NCBI RefSeq assembly: GCF_000722685.1 | Contig: NZ_JPFV01000006.1 | Span: 52,422-116,421, forward strand | Direction of reading: 5' to 3' | Source: Streptococcus mitis | GTDB taxonomy: Bacteria; Bacillota; Bacilli; Lactobacillales; Streptococcaceae | Length of the DNA stretch: 64,000 nt | In this document: positions 27,220-38,274 of the stretch, piece after piece | Layout: each line of letters begins with the position of its first letter | How positions within the stretch are numbered: position 1 is the first letter of the stretch | Notes under the pieces: model-generated | Seen by the model: only the letters and a program-made list of their open reading frames with translations | What the model was told of the DNA's origin: nothing | Databases searched by the model: none | Made by a program: the position numbers and the translations under genes

Positions 27220-27503
27220 TAATATGGATTACACAGCATTGTTAACTAGATACTTGTCAATTGCTGTATGACATTAGTATTGATTTAAATTGATACAAGG
27301 TAAAAGAAATCTGGAAGAATCTGTTTCTGTCGAGGAGTTCTCACGATTGTTAAAACCAGTCCTCAAGACAAAAGGACTGGTTTATAGTTTAGAATATTAT
27401 CTTAAAAGATATCAGTTAAATGGTAGATGAAATGGTGTATAACATACTTGAGTTGAACTTGAATAGAATGGGCCCTCTAAGTAATTCTTAAAAATTTATA
27501 GAT
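27220..27503. other. Intergenic region between trpZ and the fucosidase
   Basis: It holds a perfect 10-bp inverted repeat, AACCAGTCCT (27354-27363) / AGGACTGGTT (27373-27382), with a TTTT tail on the minus strand: a probable terminator for the fucosidase. A plus-strand open stretch of about 46 codons (about 27288-27430, containing EESVSVEEFSRLLKPV) has no ATG or recognised homologue; it may be a gene remnant. Nothing else is visible. Confidence 0.45.
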
Positions 27504-30500
27504 CTAATCTATCTTATTTTTTAATAAGAAAATGGATGTTAAGACTACACTCAGTCCTGCTAAGAAGAGGAGTGGATTTGAGGATTCACCAGTTTCTGGA
27601 AGTTGTTCTTTGCGATGAGTATTTTCCAGCTGGGAAGGACTATTGGTAGTTGAAGCCTGCTCAAAGTTTAGTGAGGTTGTTGCAACTGTTTTGTTTATTG
27701 AGGTTTCCGGAGTATTGACATTTTGATAGACTACCGCATATGTACTAAAGAGACTAGTAGTAAATTCTGCCATACCATCACGAATAGTGAAAGAAAGTGA
27801 TTTCAATTCTTTTGTCGGAGTTAGGTAATAAATATTTTCTACACCAGCTGTAATTGGTAATCTAACTAAAACAGCTCCCTGTGGTTGTATATTATGGTTG
27901 TTTGAATTTTTAAATTGAATATCATAAGCATCATATATCTTACCAGAGAGTTCTTGAGCCAATACACGTTTACTAGAGAGATGAGAAATTCCTTCTAAGT
28001 CAGTTACTCTACCAATAATCTCAACACCAGTCTTTTCATCCTTCAAGACACGAAGTTTATACTCAGAAATACTGCTAGTAGATGTTTTTTCTTGCCTAGC
28101 TCCCTTACCAGGTTCACTATAATTAGGACTGTCTATGGTAGGCGCTTTCTGTTCTCTTCCTGTCTCTATAGGTTTGGTATATTCAGGTCTTTCCACAGTA
28201 GGCGCTTCCTGTTCCCCAGTTGTTCCGATAGGTTTGGTATATTCAGGTCTTTCCACGAAAGGCGCTTCCTGCTCTCCCGCAGTGCCGATAGGTTCAGTGA
28301 ATTCAGGAATTACAACAGAAGGCGCTTCTTGATCTCCAGCAGTGCCGACAGGACCAGTGTATTCAGGTCTTTCCACAGTAGGTGCTTCCTGCTCACCAGC
28401 AGTTCCGATGGGTTTGGTATATTCAGGTCTTTCCGCAGTAGGAGCCTCCTGATCCCCAACTGTCCCGACAGGACCAGTGTATTCAGGTCTTTCCACAGTA
28501 GGAGCCTCCTGATTTCCCGCAGTTCCGATAGGCTTAGTGTACTCAGGAATGGTTACAACTGGAGCAGGCTCATCCCCTTTGCTTGTAAGGATTTTTTCTT
28601 CAACTGGAGCAGTTTCATCCTTAGGAAAGACAGCTACAGCAGGACTAGTAGTTGTTGTACCTTGGATGGCATAAGCTTCTATTGAATTGCCAGCTTTACG
28701 GTCTGTAGTTTCAGGAATGTCTAGTTGGACCTTATTATTCTTGATGGTTAATACTGTTTGTTCGCCTGATGTGACAAGATGGTCCTCATCGACTTTTCTG
28801 AGTAGAAGAGGATCTTTGATGCCAGGGAAGGTCACAGTGACTGCATCCCAATTGCCAGTTGGTAGGGTTAAGGTAACAGTCTTATCTTTGGACTTAATAG
28901 GGTCAAGGCTTGGATTATCAAGCGATACAGATGGAGCTTTTAAGATATCAAAAGAATCAAGAGAAATTTTCTTTCGTCCTTGTGGAGAATTTGGATCCAC
29001 TTTCAAAGTAAGAACGTGATCACCATCAGCTAGATTTGTGAATTTGCTAATTAATGCACCTTTTTCAGTTGCTCCTGAAGTGTAGAAGTCAAGGGCTGGC
29101 ATCTCTTTGCCATCCAGTGTGACAAGTGCCTTGCCTAGTGATGCTGTTTTTAATCCATAGATTCGGATACCTGTTCCAGAGAATGGAATGGTTGCAGTGG
29201 CTTCAGAAGCGAGGCTATCATCAGCGTTGATGTCAGCGTATTTTTCTGTAGAAGCATAGAGTTCTGCATCGCTCCAATCCTTAAACATGGAACCATACTG
29301 GATACGAGGGTCACGGTCGTCAATCTTCTCAACACTTGCTCCTTGACCTGGGAAGACTTTGAAGTAATCGAGAGAAATTTTTGCACGCTCGTTGGCACGT
29401 CCTTTGTGCTCGCGCTTAACAGTGATGGTCATCAAATGAGGACCTGAGGATAGATTTGTGTAACGTCCTATCAATACACCTTTTTCGGTTGCTCCGGCTG
29501 TATAGAAGTCAAGTTCTCCAACAGACTTGCCATCAATTTTAACGTCAGCAAGTCCCAATTGAGATGACTTGAGTCCGTAGATTTCAATACCAGGGCCATT
29601 GAATGGAATGGTTGCAGTCGCATCTTTATCAGAATAATTTCCATTTGAGATATCGGCGTATTTCTCTGTGCCGCTAAATAGTTCTGAGTCAGCCCAGTTT
29701 CCATAAGCTGAGCCGTACTGGATGCTCTTGTCACGGTCATCCATCAACTCACTGAAGGCATCGATAGAAGCAGCATCTGAAACTGGTGTTGTACGATTCC
29801 CTAGCATAGCCTTAACGGTATAAGTATAGGCATGGCTAGAATCAATCGAGCGATCGATAAAGTGAGTTTGGTTGGTGATAAATTCACGAACGCTAGGAGT
29901 TTGACTGTTTTCATCCTTGCTTTCTCGTCGGATGACATAATGACTTGCTCCTTCAACTGTGTTAAAGTCAAGTTCAGCTGTGACGGAATCTTTTCGAAGG
30001 GCTGATAAGCGAGTCACTCGTCCAGGGAAGTTTTCAAAGGTAATGACATCACCTTTTTGAGTCGCAAGTTGGATACGGTTATCTTTGAGGCGACTAGCTT
30101 GAACTTCCTTGCCATTAATCTTGATAATACTAGCTTCGATATTTGGATAGTCTACGACTAAGTCTCCACCCACATTAGAAAGGAAAGATAGCGTTTCAAG
30201 ATTTTTCTCTTTCCATTTCATGCTGACTTCAAAGTTACCACGAGCGACTAAGCCTGAGACTTGCCCGTCTTTCCAGGCATCTGGAAGGGCTGGTAATGGG
30301 GCAATGTAGCCTGTGTGAGATTGAAGGAGCATTTCTGCCATACCGCTGGTTGCACCAAAGTTTCCATCAATTTGGAAAGGCGCGTGCGTATCCCAGAGAT
30401 TTTCTAGGGTTGAAGATCTGAGCTGTTCTGCCAATAAACGATGGGCACGATTTCCATCAAGCAGACGGGCCCAGAGGTTGATTTTATTGGCCTTAGACCA

Positions 30501-32776
30501 ACCAGTTCCACCATCTCCACGGTGGTTGAGGGTTGCGCGTGCAGCTTCTAGATATTCAGGCTGATCCTTGCCAAATAAAGTACCTGGGAAGAGACCAACT
30601 AGATGAGAAACGTGGCGGTGATGATTCTCAATGCCTTCATTAGTGAATTGTGGGCTGTCTTCTTCGTACCATTCCTTGATACGGCCGTCTTGGTTGATGT
30701 GAAGAGGTTTTAACTTGTCAAATTTAGCCTTCACTTCTGTCACCAAGTCTTGGTCTATCTTCAGATGATTGGCTGCTTCCATATAGTCGTGGAATAGCTG
30801 CCAAACTAGAGATTGGTCAAAGGTATTCCCAATCGTGATGGTTCCATGTTCTGGTGAGTAGGATGGAGAAGAAACCCAGCGGTCACTAGCCTTGTCGTAG
30901 TGCAAGAAGGAATTCCAGAACTTGGCTGTTTCCTTGAGCATTGGATAAATCTTTTCTTTAAGATAAGTTTCATCCTTGGTGAATTTGTAGTAGTCATAGA
31001 CATTCTGCATCATCCAAGCATTGGCAGCAGGAGACCAGCCCCAATAGTAGTTCCAACCAGGAGTAGTCCAGCCGAATGGTGTAGCTTGGGTGTGAACCAG
31101 CCAACCGTTTTCTTGACCTTCTTTGGATTCGATACCTGCGTATTCTTTAGCAGCGATACGACCATAATAGCGCATGTCATCGATATAATTGATCATTGGC
31201 TTAGCCGTTTCTGCGAGATTACTCATGTAAGCAGGCCAATAGTTCATCTGTAGGTTGACATTGAGGTGGTAGTCTGAGTTCCAAGGTGGATTATCTACAG
31301 CATTCCAGACTCCTTGCAAGTTGGCAGGGAGGGCATCTGTCCGATTACGAGAAGAACTGATCAGTAGATAACGACCGTATTGGAAGAAGAGTTCTTCTAG
31401 CTTTTGACCTTTTGTTGGATTATAGGTTTGGAGAGCTTCTTTTGTAGTTTGGTTAGACTTGCTACCGCCGAGGTTTAATTGAACACGGTTGAAAAGGCTT
31501 TGGTAATCCTTGATGTGATCATTTTTCAGAGTCTCATAGTCTTTGGCTTTAGCGGCTTCAACGATAGATTTGACAGTTTTTTCTACATCAATATCCTTGC
31601 GGTAATTGGTTTCCGGATTTTGAGCAAAATTAGTCTTTGCGCTGAGTAGCAGTGTTGCATAGCTTGCTCCTTTAACTGTCAAATAACCATCTTGAGCAGT
31701 GACTTGTCCATCTGTCTTGATACCAAGATAAGAAGCAAATTTCAGACCATTATCTTTGACAGTTCCCTTGAGTAAAATACCATTAGAATCTACACTGATA
31801 GTACTTTTTTGTAATTAGAATTATCCCGAGAATACTGTCCATTAGCAATTAGGTCTTCTGTTAAGCTATTCCAAAGTGTAAAATCAAGGGTCTTATCCCC
31901 TTTTTTACTCAAGTGGGTGACAGTAACATCGTCTGGGAAGCTAGAGAAGGTCTCACGTTTGAAGCTTGTTCCATCTTGGGTATAAGAGGTAGTTGTGATA
32001 GATTCAGAAATATCCAAGCCACGGTGATAGTCGGTAACATTTTCCAAGCCCTTCTTCTGGTTATTAAAGACCATGAAGATATCACCGAAGGCCAGATAGC
32101 GACCGTATTGGGCATTGTTTGGTCCAACGAGATTTCTTTCAGCTAAGCGTTTGGCCTTTTGACGGTCACCGTCCTCTAGGGCCTTACGAATTTCGGCTAA
32201 GACTTTGTAGCGGTCCTTGTAGTTTCCGCCGTTATAGTCTTGACTATCAGGCTTTGGTCCTCCAGACCAAAGGGTTTTTTCATTGTACTGGATTCTTTCT
32301 TCACCGATCAAGCCAAAGACTTTGGCACCCATTTCTCCATTTCCTACTGGAAGGGCTTGTTTTTCCCATCCGTCATAGGAAGGAGCAGTTGGTTGGTTGT
32401 AATGTAGTTCGTAATGTTCTTGCTTATTCACAGGAAGTTCTGGTTTCTCACTCTCCTTATTGTCAGCAGGGGCGGTAGTAGCACTTGTCTCTGACTGACT
32501 AGCAGTTTGAGGTGGTTCGGGCTCTAAGTTTGTTTGCTTTTCAGCTGATTCAACTATAGGCTGAGTCTCAGTGTTAGAAGCAAGAACTTCCTCTACCTTC
32601 GTATCCGGTTTAGCAGAGGTTTCAGTAATTGTTACCTCACTTTCCGGAATCTCGATACCATCAGCAGCAACACCCTGTGCTACTAAAAAAACAGCTCCAA
32701 GTAAAACGGAGGCAGCTCCGACACTTAGTTTGCGGATGCTATACTTGCAGGATTTTTCCCAATATCTCTTATCCAC
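27504..32776 (-). pseudogene. Cell-wall-anchored GH95 alpha-L-fucosidase (frameshifted as given)
   Basis: Secreted exo-glycosidase that likely removes alpha-1,2-fucose from host glycans. With the frame restored it is about 1757 aa: YSIRK signal (KYSIRKLSVGAASVLLGA, residues 11-28); acidic linker; GH95 domain from about 121 to 930 with HLNVNLQMNYWP, PSYSPEHG and QIDGNFG (catalytic-site motifs); two tandem carbohydrate-binding-like modules (about 1012-1145 and 1152-1280, each with the FYT.GATEKG motif); eight 20-aa Pro-rich repeats; LPETG at about 1726, hydrophobic tail and Lys. The start is GTG 32776 with AAAGGAG upstream. A run of six T (31805-31810, plus strand) needs a seventh; as given the first frame ends after about 327 codons. 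Confidence 0.85.
28081..28560 (-). repeat. Eight 60-bp tandem repeats in fucosidase stalk
   Basis: Each 60-bp unit encodes a 20-aa unit of the form VERPEYTKPIGTAGEQEAPT; K/G, I/V and E/D alternate between copies and the unit nearest the anchor-side end is degenerate. These Pro-rich repeats probably span the cell wall. Period and phase are constant, so copy number can vary by slippage or recombination. Confidence 0.85.
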
Positions 32777-32796
32777 AAAATTCTCCTTTCTAATGT

Positions 32797-32812
32797 CTGT
32801 AAGCGCATACAT
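32797..32812 (-). promoter_or_regulatory. cre site in fucosidase leader
   Basis: CTGTAAGCGCATACAT (plus-strand reading) matches the CcpA consensus WTGNAARCGNWWWCAW at 15 of 16 positions. It lies between the promoter and the GTG start, where CcpA binding blocks elongation. Confidence 0.75.
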
Positions 32813-32869
32813 TTTCTTTTAAAAAAATAAGTCTTTCAGAAATTTGTGTAATGTAATTTGAATAATTTT

Positions 32870-32898
32870 AATATAACAAATAAATAGAACTATTGCAA
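32870..32898 (-). promoter_or_regulatory. Fucosidase promoter
   Basis: On the minus strand TTGCAA (32898-32893), 17-bp spacer, TATATT (32875-32870). A second cre-like sequence, ATGTAAGCGTAAAACAA with one extra base, lies upstream at 32981-32997. Confidence 0.6.
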
Positions 32899-33019
32899 GG
32901 GCTTTCAAGGGAAATGGGCTTATTTTACTAAGTTTTACTAAGTATGAAGTATTTGCTAATTACTTAGGAAATCACAGTAGATGTAAGCGTAAAACAAACT
33001 AGTCAGTTCGCCTTCTTTG

Positions 33020-33028
33020 TGTTATAAT
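33020..33028 (+). promoter_or_regulatory. Promoter -10 of UPF0154 gene
   Basis: TGTGTTATAAT: TATAAT at 33023-33028 with TGT before it (extended -10), 34 nt before the ATG at 33062. Confidence 0.65.
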
Positions 33029-33061
33029 GAAAGAGACTCAAAAAGAAACAGGAGAAAAATG

Positions 33062-33310
33062 ATGGATTTACTATTAGCAATTGTATTGATTGTGTTAGCT
33101 TTTCTAGGAGGAGCTCTTGGAGGAATGTACTTGGTTCGTAAGCAAATCGAAAAAGAATTTGCTGACAACCCACGTTTGAATGCTGAAGCAGTTCGTACTC
33201 TTTTGAGTGCAAATGGTCAAAAACCAAGCGAAGCCAAGGTACAACAAGTTTACCACCAAATCATCCGCCAACAAAAAGCAGCCCTTGCTAACAATAAAAA
33301 GAAAAAATAA
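33062..33310 (+). CDS. UPF0154 (YneF-like) small membrane protein
   Basis: An 82-aa protein with one N-terminal membrane segment (about 2-24, [23 protein letters not shown]) and a conserved cytoplasmic tail, [39 protein letters not shown], typical of UPF0154. Function is unknown. ATG 33062 is preferred over 33059 because AGGAGA lies 7 nt upstream. Confidence 0.88.
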
Positions 33311-33314
33311 ATAA

Positions 33315-33386
33315 GGAAAAGTCTGGGATGAAAGTTCCAGACTTCTCACTATGTCGGCTATGGTTTAGGGATGAGACTTTTTCCTT
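33315..33386 (+). terminator. Possible terminator after UPF0154 gene
   Basis: Stem AAGTCTGG (33319-33326) / CCAGACTT (33337-33344); a longer alternative pairs GGAAAAGTCT with AGACTTTTTCC (33374-33384) and has the T run within its arm. Weak evidence. Confidence 0.4.
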
Positions 33387-33509
33387 GCATTCTATTGATA
33401 TTTGATTATGATTAAGAGAGATAGTAGTTGTTGAAGCTGTCCTTCAGTTCTTGAAGACAAGTAATCATAATGAACTATCAATCAGAAAAAAGACTAGAAA
33501 GAAGACTGT

Positions 33510-34304
33510 ATGGATAATCGACCAATTGGTTTTTTGGATTCGGGTGTCGGGGGCTTGACTGTTGTGCGTGAGCTTATGCGCCAGCTTCCCCATGAAGAAA
33601 TCGTCTATATTGGAGATTCGGCGCGGGCGCCTTATGGTCCCCGTCCTGCTGAGCAAATTCGTGAATATACTTGGCAGCTGGTCAACTTTCTCTTGACCAA
33701 GGATGTCAAGATGATTGTCATTGCTTGTAACACTGCGACTGCGGTCGTCTGGGAAGAAATCAAGGCTCAACTCAACATTCCCGTCCTAGGTGTGATTTTG
33801 CCAGGAGCTTCGGCAGCCATCAAGTCCAGTCAAGGTGGGAAAATCGGGGTAATTGGAACCCCTATGACGGTCCAATCAGACATTTACCGTCAGAAAATTC
33901 ATGATCTGGATCCGGACTTACAGGTGGAGAGTTTGGCCTGTCCCAAGTTTGCCCCCTTGGTGGAGTCAGGTGCCCTGTCAACCAGTGTCACCAAGAAAGT
34001 GGTTTATGAAACTCTGCGTCCCTTGGTAGGAAAGGTGGATAGCCTGATTTTGGGCTGTACCCATTATCCACTTCTCAGACCCATTATTCAAAATGTCATG
34101 GGGCCAAAGGTTCAGCTCATTGATAGTGGGGCAGAGTGCGTACGGGATATCTCAGTCTTACTTAATTATTTTGAAATCAATCGTGGTCGTGATGCCGGAC
34201 CACTCCATCACCGTTTTTACACAACAGCCAGCAGCCAAAGTTTTGCACAAATTGGTGAAGAATGGCTGGAAAAAGAGATTCATGTGGAGCATGTAGAATT
34301 ATGA
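33510..34304 (+). CDS. murI: Glutamate racemase
   Basis: Makes D-glutamate for peptidoglycan. The 264-aa protein has [17 protein letters not shown] (substrate-binding), the two catalytic cysteines in IACNTATAV (about 73) and LGCTHYPLL (about 184), and GAECV. It opens a compact run of genes, murI-rdgB-yfcE-cbpB-xerD-like-scpA-scpB-rluB-yidD, most overlapping or nearly touching. The stop overlaps the rdgB start. Confidence 0.95.
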   Translation: MDNRPIGFLDSGVGGLTVVRELMRQLPHEEIVYIGDSARAPYGPRPAEQIREYTWQLVNFLLTKDVKMIVIACNTATAVVWEEIKAQLNIPVLGVILPGASAAIKSSQGGKIGVIGTPMTVQSDIYRQKIHDLDPDLQVESLACPKFAPLVESGALSTSVTKKVVYETLRPLVGKVDSLILGCTHYPLLRPIIQNVMGPKVQLIDSGAECVRDISVLLNYFEINRGRDAGPLHHRFYTTASSQSFAQIGEEWLEKEIHVEHVEL

Positions 34305-35272
34305 CAAATAAAATTTATGAATACAAGGATGAACAGGACTGGTATGTCGGGTCCTATGGTATTTTTGGTGGCGTCCGGACGTTGACGGATGATGACTTGG
34401 ATTTTCCTCTATTGGAGTTTGCCCAAAGATTTCGAGATGAGGATCGAGGTTTTCCTGTTTCTGTTACTGTTTTACGCTATGGTTCTCTCTACCGTTTATT
34501 GTCTTTTGTGGTAGATATCCTCAACCAAGAAATGGGACGAAATCTGGAAGTCATCCAACGTCAGGGAGCTTTTCTCTTGATTGAAAATGGGCAACTCCTG
34601 CATGTAGCATTGCCTAAAGAAGGAGTCAATGTTCATGATTTCTTTGAGACAAGCAAGGTCAGAGAAACCTTATTGATTGCGACTCGAAACGAGGGCAAGA
34701 CCAAGGAATTCCGAGCTATCTTTGATAAGTTAGGCTATGATGTGGAAAATCTTAATGACTATCCTGACCTGCCTGAAGTAGCTGAAACAGGCATGACCTT
34801 CGAAGAAAATGCCCGTCTCAAGGCAGAAACCATTTCTCAATTAACGGGCAAGATGGTTTTGGCAGATGACTCAGGTCTCAAAGTCGATGTCCTTGGTGGC
34901 TTGCCAGGTGTCTGGTCAGCTCGTTTTGCAGGTGTCGGAGCAACTGATCGTGAAAACAATGCCAAACTCTTGCACGAATTGGCCATGGTCTTTGAACTCA
35001 AGGACCGCTCGGCTCAATTCCATACAACCCTAGTCGTAGCCAGTCCAAACAAGGAAAGCTTGGTTGTTGAAGCAGACTGGTCAGGCTACATTAACTTTGA
35101 ACCCAAGGGTGAAAATGGATTTGGTTACGATCCTCTCTTCCTTGTAGGAGAGACAGGTAAGTCATCAGCTGAATTAACCCTTGAAGAAAAAAATAGTCAA
35201 TCTCACCGTGCCTTAGCTGTTAAGAAACTTTTGGAGGTATTTCCATCATGGCAAAGCAAACCATCATTGTAA
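34301..35272 (+). CDS. rdgB: Non-canonical purine NTP pyrophosphatase with N-terminal extension
   Basis: Hydrolyses dITP, XTP and similar NTPs to keep them out of DNA. The 323-aa protein is longer than the usual about 200: residues about 1-125 form an extra domain ([35 protein letters not shown]) that I cannot assign, and the Ham1 domain starts at about 127 with [14 protein letters not shown], then [25 protein letters not shown] and [11 protein letters not shown] chose ATG 34301 (ATGA overlap with murI). The fused form is a known streptococcal arrangement. Confidence 0.92.
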   Translation: MTNKIYEYKDEQDWYVGSYGIFGGVRTLTDDDLDFPLLEFAQRFRDEDRGFPVSVTVLRYGSLYRLLSFVVDILNQEMGRNLEVIQRQGAFLLIENGQLLHVALPKEGVNVHDFFETSKVRETLLIATRNEGKTKEFRAIFDKLGYDVENLNDYPDLPEVAETGMTFEENARLKAETISQLTGKMVLADDSGLKVDVLGGLPGVWSARFAGVGATDRENNAKLLHELAMVFELKDRSAQFHTTLVVASPNKESLVVEADWSGYINFEPKGENGFGYDPLFLVGETGKSSAELTLEEKNSQSHRALAVKKLLEVFPSWQSKPSL

Positions 35273-35769
35273 TGAGCGATTCTCATGGCGATAGCTTGAT
35301 TGTGGAAGAAATCCGTGATCGCTATGTGGGCAAAGTGGATGCCGTTTTTCATAACGGCGATTCTGAACTGCGTCCTGATTCTTCCCTTTGGGAGGGCATC
35401 CGCGTTGTTAAAGGGAACATGGACTTCTATGCAGGTTACCCAGAACGTTTGGTGACTGAGCTTGGTTCGACCAAGATTATACAAACTCATGGTCACTTGT
35501 TTGACATCAATTTCAACTTTCAAAAGTTGGACTACTGGGCTCAAGAAGAAGAGGCCGATATCTGCCTTTATGGTCACTTGCATGTGCCAAGTGCTTGGAT
35601 GGAAGGCAAGACCCTCTTTCTAAATCCAGGCTCCATCAGTCAACCACGTGGGACCATCAGAGAATGTCTCTATGCTCGTGTGGAGATTGATGATAGTTAC
35701 TTCAAAGTCGACTTTTTGACACGAGACCATGAGGTGTATCCGGGCTTGTCCAAGGAGTTTAGCCGATGA
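35248..35769 (+). CDS. YfcE/MJ0936-type metallophosphodiesterase
   Basis: A 173-aa calcineurin-like phosphoesterase with metal-site motifs in order: VMSDSHGD (about 8-15), [22 protein letters not shown] and YGHLHVPS. The natural substrate is unknown. The start lies 25 bp inside rdgB, with TTGGAGG upstream; the stop overlaps the cbpB start. Confidence 0.9.
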   Translation: MAKQTIIVMSDSHGDSLIVEEIRDRYVGKVDAVFHNGDSELRPDSSLWEGIRVVKGNMDFYAGYPERLVTELGSTKIIQTHGHLFDINFNFQKLDYWAQEEEADICLYGHLHVPSAWMEGKTLFLNPGSISQPRGTIRECLYARVEIDDSYFKVDFLTRDHEVYPGLSKEFSR

Positions 35770-36227
35770 TTGCCAAGGAGTTTGAGACTTTCTTGTTGGG
35801 GCAAGAGGAAACTTTTTTGACCCCTGCTGAAAATCTAGCTGTGTTGATTGATACCCACAATGCGGATCATGCGACACTCTTGCTCAGTCAGATGACCTAT
35901 ACCCGTGTTCCTGTTGTGACAGATGAAAAACACTTTGTTGGAACTATTGGGCTCAGAGATATTATGGCTTACCAGATGGAGCATGACTTGAGTCAAGAAA
36001 TCATGGCAGATACGGATATCGTTCATATGACGAGAACGGACGTAGCGGTTGTTTCGCCTGATTTTACCATTACGGAGGTCCTGCACAAGCTGGTAGATGA
36101 GTCCTTCTTGCCGGTTGTGGATGCCTCAGGAATTTTCCAAGGGATTATCACGCGCAAGTCTATCCTCAAGGCAGTCAATGCCCTCTTGCATGACTTTAGT
36201 AAGGAATATGAGATTCGATGCAAATGA
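35766..36227 (+). CDS. cbpB: CBS-domain protein CbpB (c-di-AMP-binding type)
   Basis: A 153-aa protein consisting almost entirely of two CBS domains (about 15-70 and 80-140): HATLLLSQMTYTRVPVVTDEKHFVGTIGLRDIM and VLHKLVDESFLPVVDASGIFQGIITRKSIL. Relatives (DarB/CbpB) bind cyclic di-AMP and control Rel-type (p)ppGpp synthesis; that function is inferred from family resemblance. The start overlaps the upstream stop (ATGA). Confidence 0.88.
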   Translation: MIAKEFETFLLGQEETFLTPAENLAVLIDTHNADHATLLLSQMTYTRVPVVTDEKHFVGTIGLRDIMAYQMEHDLSQEIMADTDIVHMTRTDVAVVSPDFTITEVLHKLVDESFLPVVDASGIFQGIITRKSILKAVNALLHDFSKEYEIRCK

Positions 36228-36958
36228 GAGATAGGATTTCAGCCTTTTTAGAAGAAAAGCAGGGCTTGTCTGTCAATTCCAAGCAGTCCTATAAGTATGA
36301 TTTGGAGCAATTTTTAGACATTGTAGGCGAGCGGATTTCTGAGACTAGTCTCAAAATTTACCAAGCCCAGCTAGCCAATCTAAAAATCAGCGCCCAGAAG
36401 CGAAAGATTTCGGCCTGTAACCAATTTCTCTACTTTCTCTATCAAAAAGGAGAAGTGGATAGCTTTTACCGCTTGGAATTAGCTAAACAAGCTGAAAAGA
36501 AGACCGCAAAGCCGGAGATTCTAGACCTAGACTCTTTTTGGCAAGAAAGTGACTATCCAGAGGGTCGCTTGCTAGCGCTCTTAATCCTAGAAATGGGGCT
36601 CTTGCCGAGTGAGATTTTAGCTCTAAAGGTTGCGGACGTCAATCTGGACTTTCAGGTGTTGCGAATCATGAAGGCTTCCCAACAGAGGATTGTCACCATT
36701 CCTACAATCTTGCTTTCAGAATTGGAACCCTTGATGGGCCAGACCTATCTCTTTGAAAGGGCAGGGAAAGCCTATTCTCGTCAGTGGGCCTTCCGTCAGC
36801 TAGAGTCCTTTGTCAAGGAGAAAGGTTTCTCAACCTTATCCGCTCAAGCCTTGCGGGAACAGTTCATTTTAAGACAAATAGAAAACAAGGTCGATTTGTA
36901 CGAAATTGCAAAAAAATTAGGATTAAAAACAGTCCTGACCTTAGAAAAATATAGATAA
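36224..36958 (+). CDS. XerD-like tyrosine recombinase homologue (degenerate)
   Basis: A 244-aa protein of the phage-integrase fold that sits beside scpAB in streptococci. Residues about 1-80 form the SAM-like core-binding domain and 95-240 the catalytic fold. Key catalytic positions are altered: the usual GLRxSE reads GLLPSE (first Arg lost) and the HxLR box reads SAQALREQ. The terminal Tyr is kept (LEKYR). It is therefore probably not an active dif recombinase. ATG 36224 gives the family's usual 244 aa; 36218 is an alternative. Confidence 0.88.
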   Translation: MRDRISAFLEEKQGLSVNSKQSYKYDLEQFLDIVGERISETSLKIYQAQLANLKISAQKRKISACNQFLYFLYQKGEVDSFYRLELAKQAEKKTAKPEILDLDSFWQESDYPEGRLLALLILEMGLLPSEILALKVADVNLDFQVLRIMKASQQRIVTIPTILLSELEPLMGQTYLFERAGKAYSRQWAFRQLESFVKEKGFSTLSAQALREQFILRQIENKVDLYEIAKKLGLKTVLTLEKYR

Positions 36959-37686
36959 TGGATATTAAACTAAAAGATTTTGAAGGGCCCCTGGACTTGC
37001 TCTTGCACCTGGTTTCTAAGTATCAGATGGATATCTACGATGTGCCTATTACGGAAGTCATCGAACAGTATCTAGCCTATGTCTCAACCCTGCAGGCTAT
37101 GCGTCTGGAAGTGACGGGCGAGTACATGGTTATGGCCAGTCAGCTCATGCTGATCAAGAGTCGCAAACTACTTCCAAAGGTAGCAGAAGTGACTGACTTG
37201 GAGGACGATCTAGAGCAGGATCTTCTGTCTCAAATTGAAGAATACCGCAAGTTCAAGCTTTTGGGGGAGCACTTGGAAGCCAAGCACCAAGAACGGGCCC
37301 AGCACTATTCCAAAGCGCCGACAGAGTTGATTTACGAAGATGCGGAGCTTGTGCATGACAAGACGACCATTGACCTCTTTTTGGCTTTTTCGAATATCCT
37401 AACCAAGAAAAAAGAAGAGTTTGCACAGAATCACACGACTATCCTGCGGGATGAGTATAAGATTGAAGACATGATGGTCATCGTAAAAGAGTCCTTGGTT
37501 GGACGAGACCAGTTGCGCTTGCAGGATTTGTTCAAGGAAGCCCAGAATCTCCAAGAGGTCATTACCCTCTTTTTGGCAACCCTAGAGTTAATCAAAACCC
37601 AGGAGTTGATCCTCGTGCAAGAGGAGAGTTTCGGAGATATCTATCTCATGGAAAAGAAGGAAGAAAGTCAAGTGGCCCAAAGCTAG
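36958..37686 (+). CDS. scpA: Segregation and condensation protein ScpA
   Basis: Kleisin subunit of the SMC-ScpAB condensin that organises and segregates the chromosome. The 242-aa protein begins [35 protein letters not shown] (N-terminal helical domain contacting SMC) and continues [16 protein letters not shown] and a C-terminal winged-helix segment. The start overlaps the previous stop by one base (TAATG). Confidence 0.95.
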   Translation: MDIKLKDFEGPLDLLLHLVSKYQMDIYDVPITEVIEQYLAYVSTLQAMRLEVTGEYMVMASQLMLIKSRKLLPKVAEVTDLEDDLEQDLLSQIEEYRKFKLLGEHLEAKHQERAQHYSKAPTELIYEDAELVHDKTTIDLFLAFSNILTKKKEEFAQNHTTILRDEYKIEDMMVIVKESLVGRDQLRLQDLFKEAQNLQEVITLFLATLELIKTQELILVQEESFGDIYLMEKKEESQVAQS

Positions 37687-37704
37687 ACTTGATAGAGAGG
37701 AAAG

Positions 37705-38274
37705 ATGAGTACTTTAGCAAAAATAGAAGCGCTCTTGTTTGTAGCGGGTGAAGATGGGATTAGAGTCCGCCAGTTAGCTGAACTCCTCTCTCTGCCACCG
37801 ACAGGCATCCAACAGAGTTTAGAAAAATTAGCCTATAAGTATGAAAAGGACCCAGATTCCAGTTTGGCTCTGATTGAGACTGGTGGTGCTTATAGATTGG
37901 TTACCAAGCCTCAATTTGCAGCCATTTTGAAGGAATACTCTAAGGCACCTATTAACCAGAGTTTATCTCGGGCTGCCCTTGAGACCTTGTCCATCATTGC
38001 CTACAAGCAGCCCATCACACGGATAGAAATTGATGCCATCCGTGGGGTCAACTCGAGTGGGGCTTTGGCAAAGTTGCAGGCTTTTGACCTGATAAAGGAA
38101 GACGGGAAAAAAGAAGTGTTGGGGCGTCCCAACCTCTATGTGACTACAGATTATTTCCTAGATTACATGGGGATAAATCATTTGGAAGAATTGCCAGTGA
38201 TTGATGAGCTTGAGATTCAAGCCCAAGAAAGCCAATTGTTTGGTGAAAGGATAGAAGAAGATGAGAATCAATAA
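37705..38274 (+). CDS. scpB: Segregation and condensation protein ScpB
   Basis: Partner of ScpA in the SMC condensin, 189 aa. It has tandem winged helices, with [23 protein letters not shown] (first) and [35 protein letters not shown] (second, family hallmark), then [29 protein letters not shown] precedes the start. It overlaps rluB by 14 bp. Confidence 0.95.
   Translation: MSTLAKIEALLFVAGEDGIRVRQLAELLSLPPTGIQQSLEKLAYKYEKDPDSSLALIETGGAYRLVTKPQFAAILKEYSKAPINQSLSRAALETLSIIAYKQPITRIEIDAIRGVNSSGALAKLQAFDLIKEDGKKEVLGRPNLYVTTDYFLDYMGINHLEELPVIDELEIQAQESQLFGERIEEDENQ

Noticed and set aside
28092..28685. 197-codon plus-strand ORF opposite the fucosidase stalk
   Set aside because: It is a shadow of the 60-bp repeats, low complexity (Ser/Arg/Phe), with no promoter or ribosome site.
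32810..32812. Fucosidase start at ATG 32812
   Set aside because: It overlaps the cre site and lacks a ribosome site; GTG 32776 has AAAGGAG correctly spaced and gives the standard YSIRK N-terminus.
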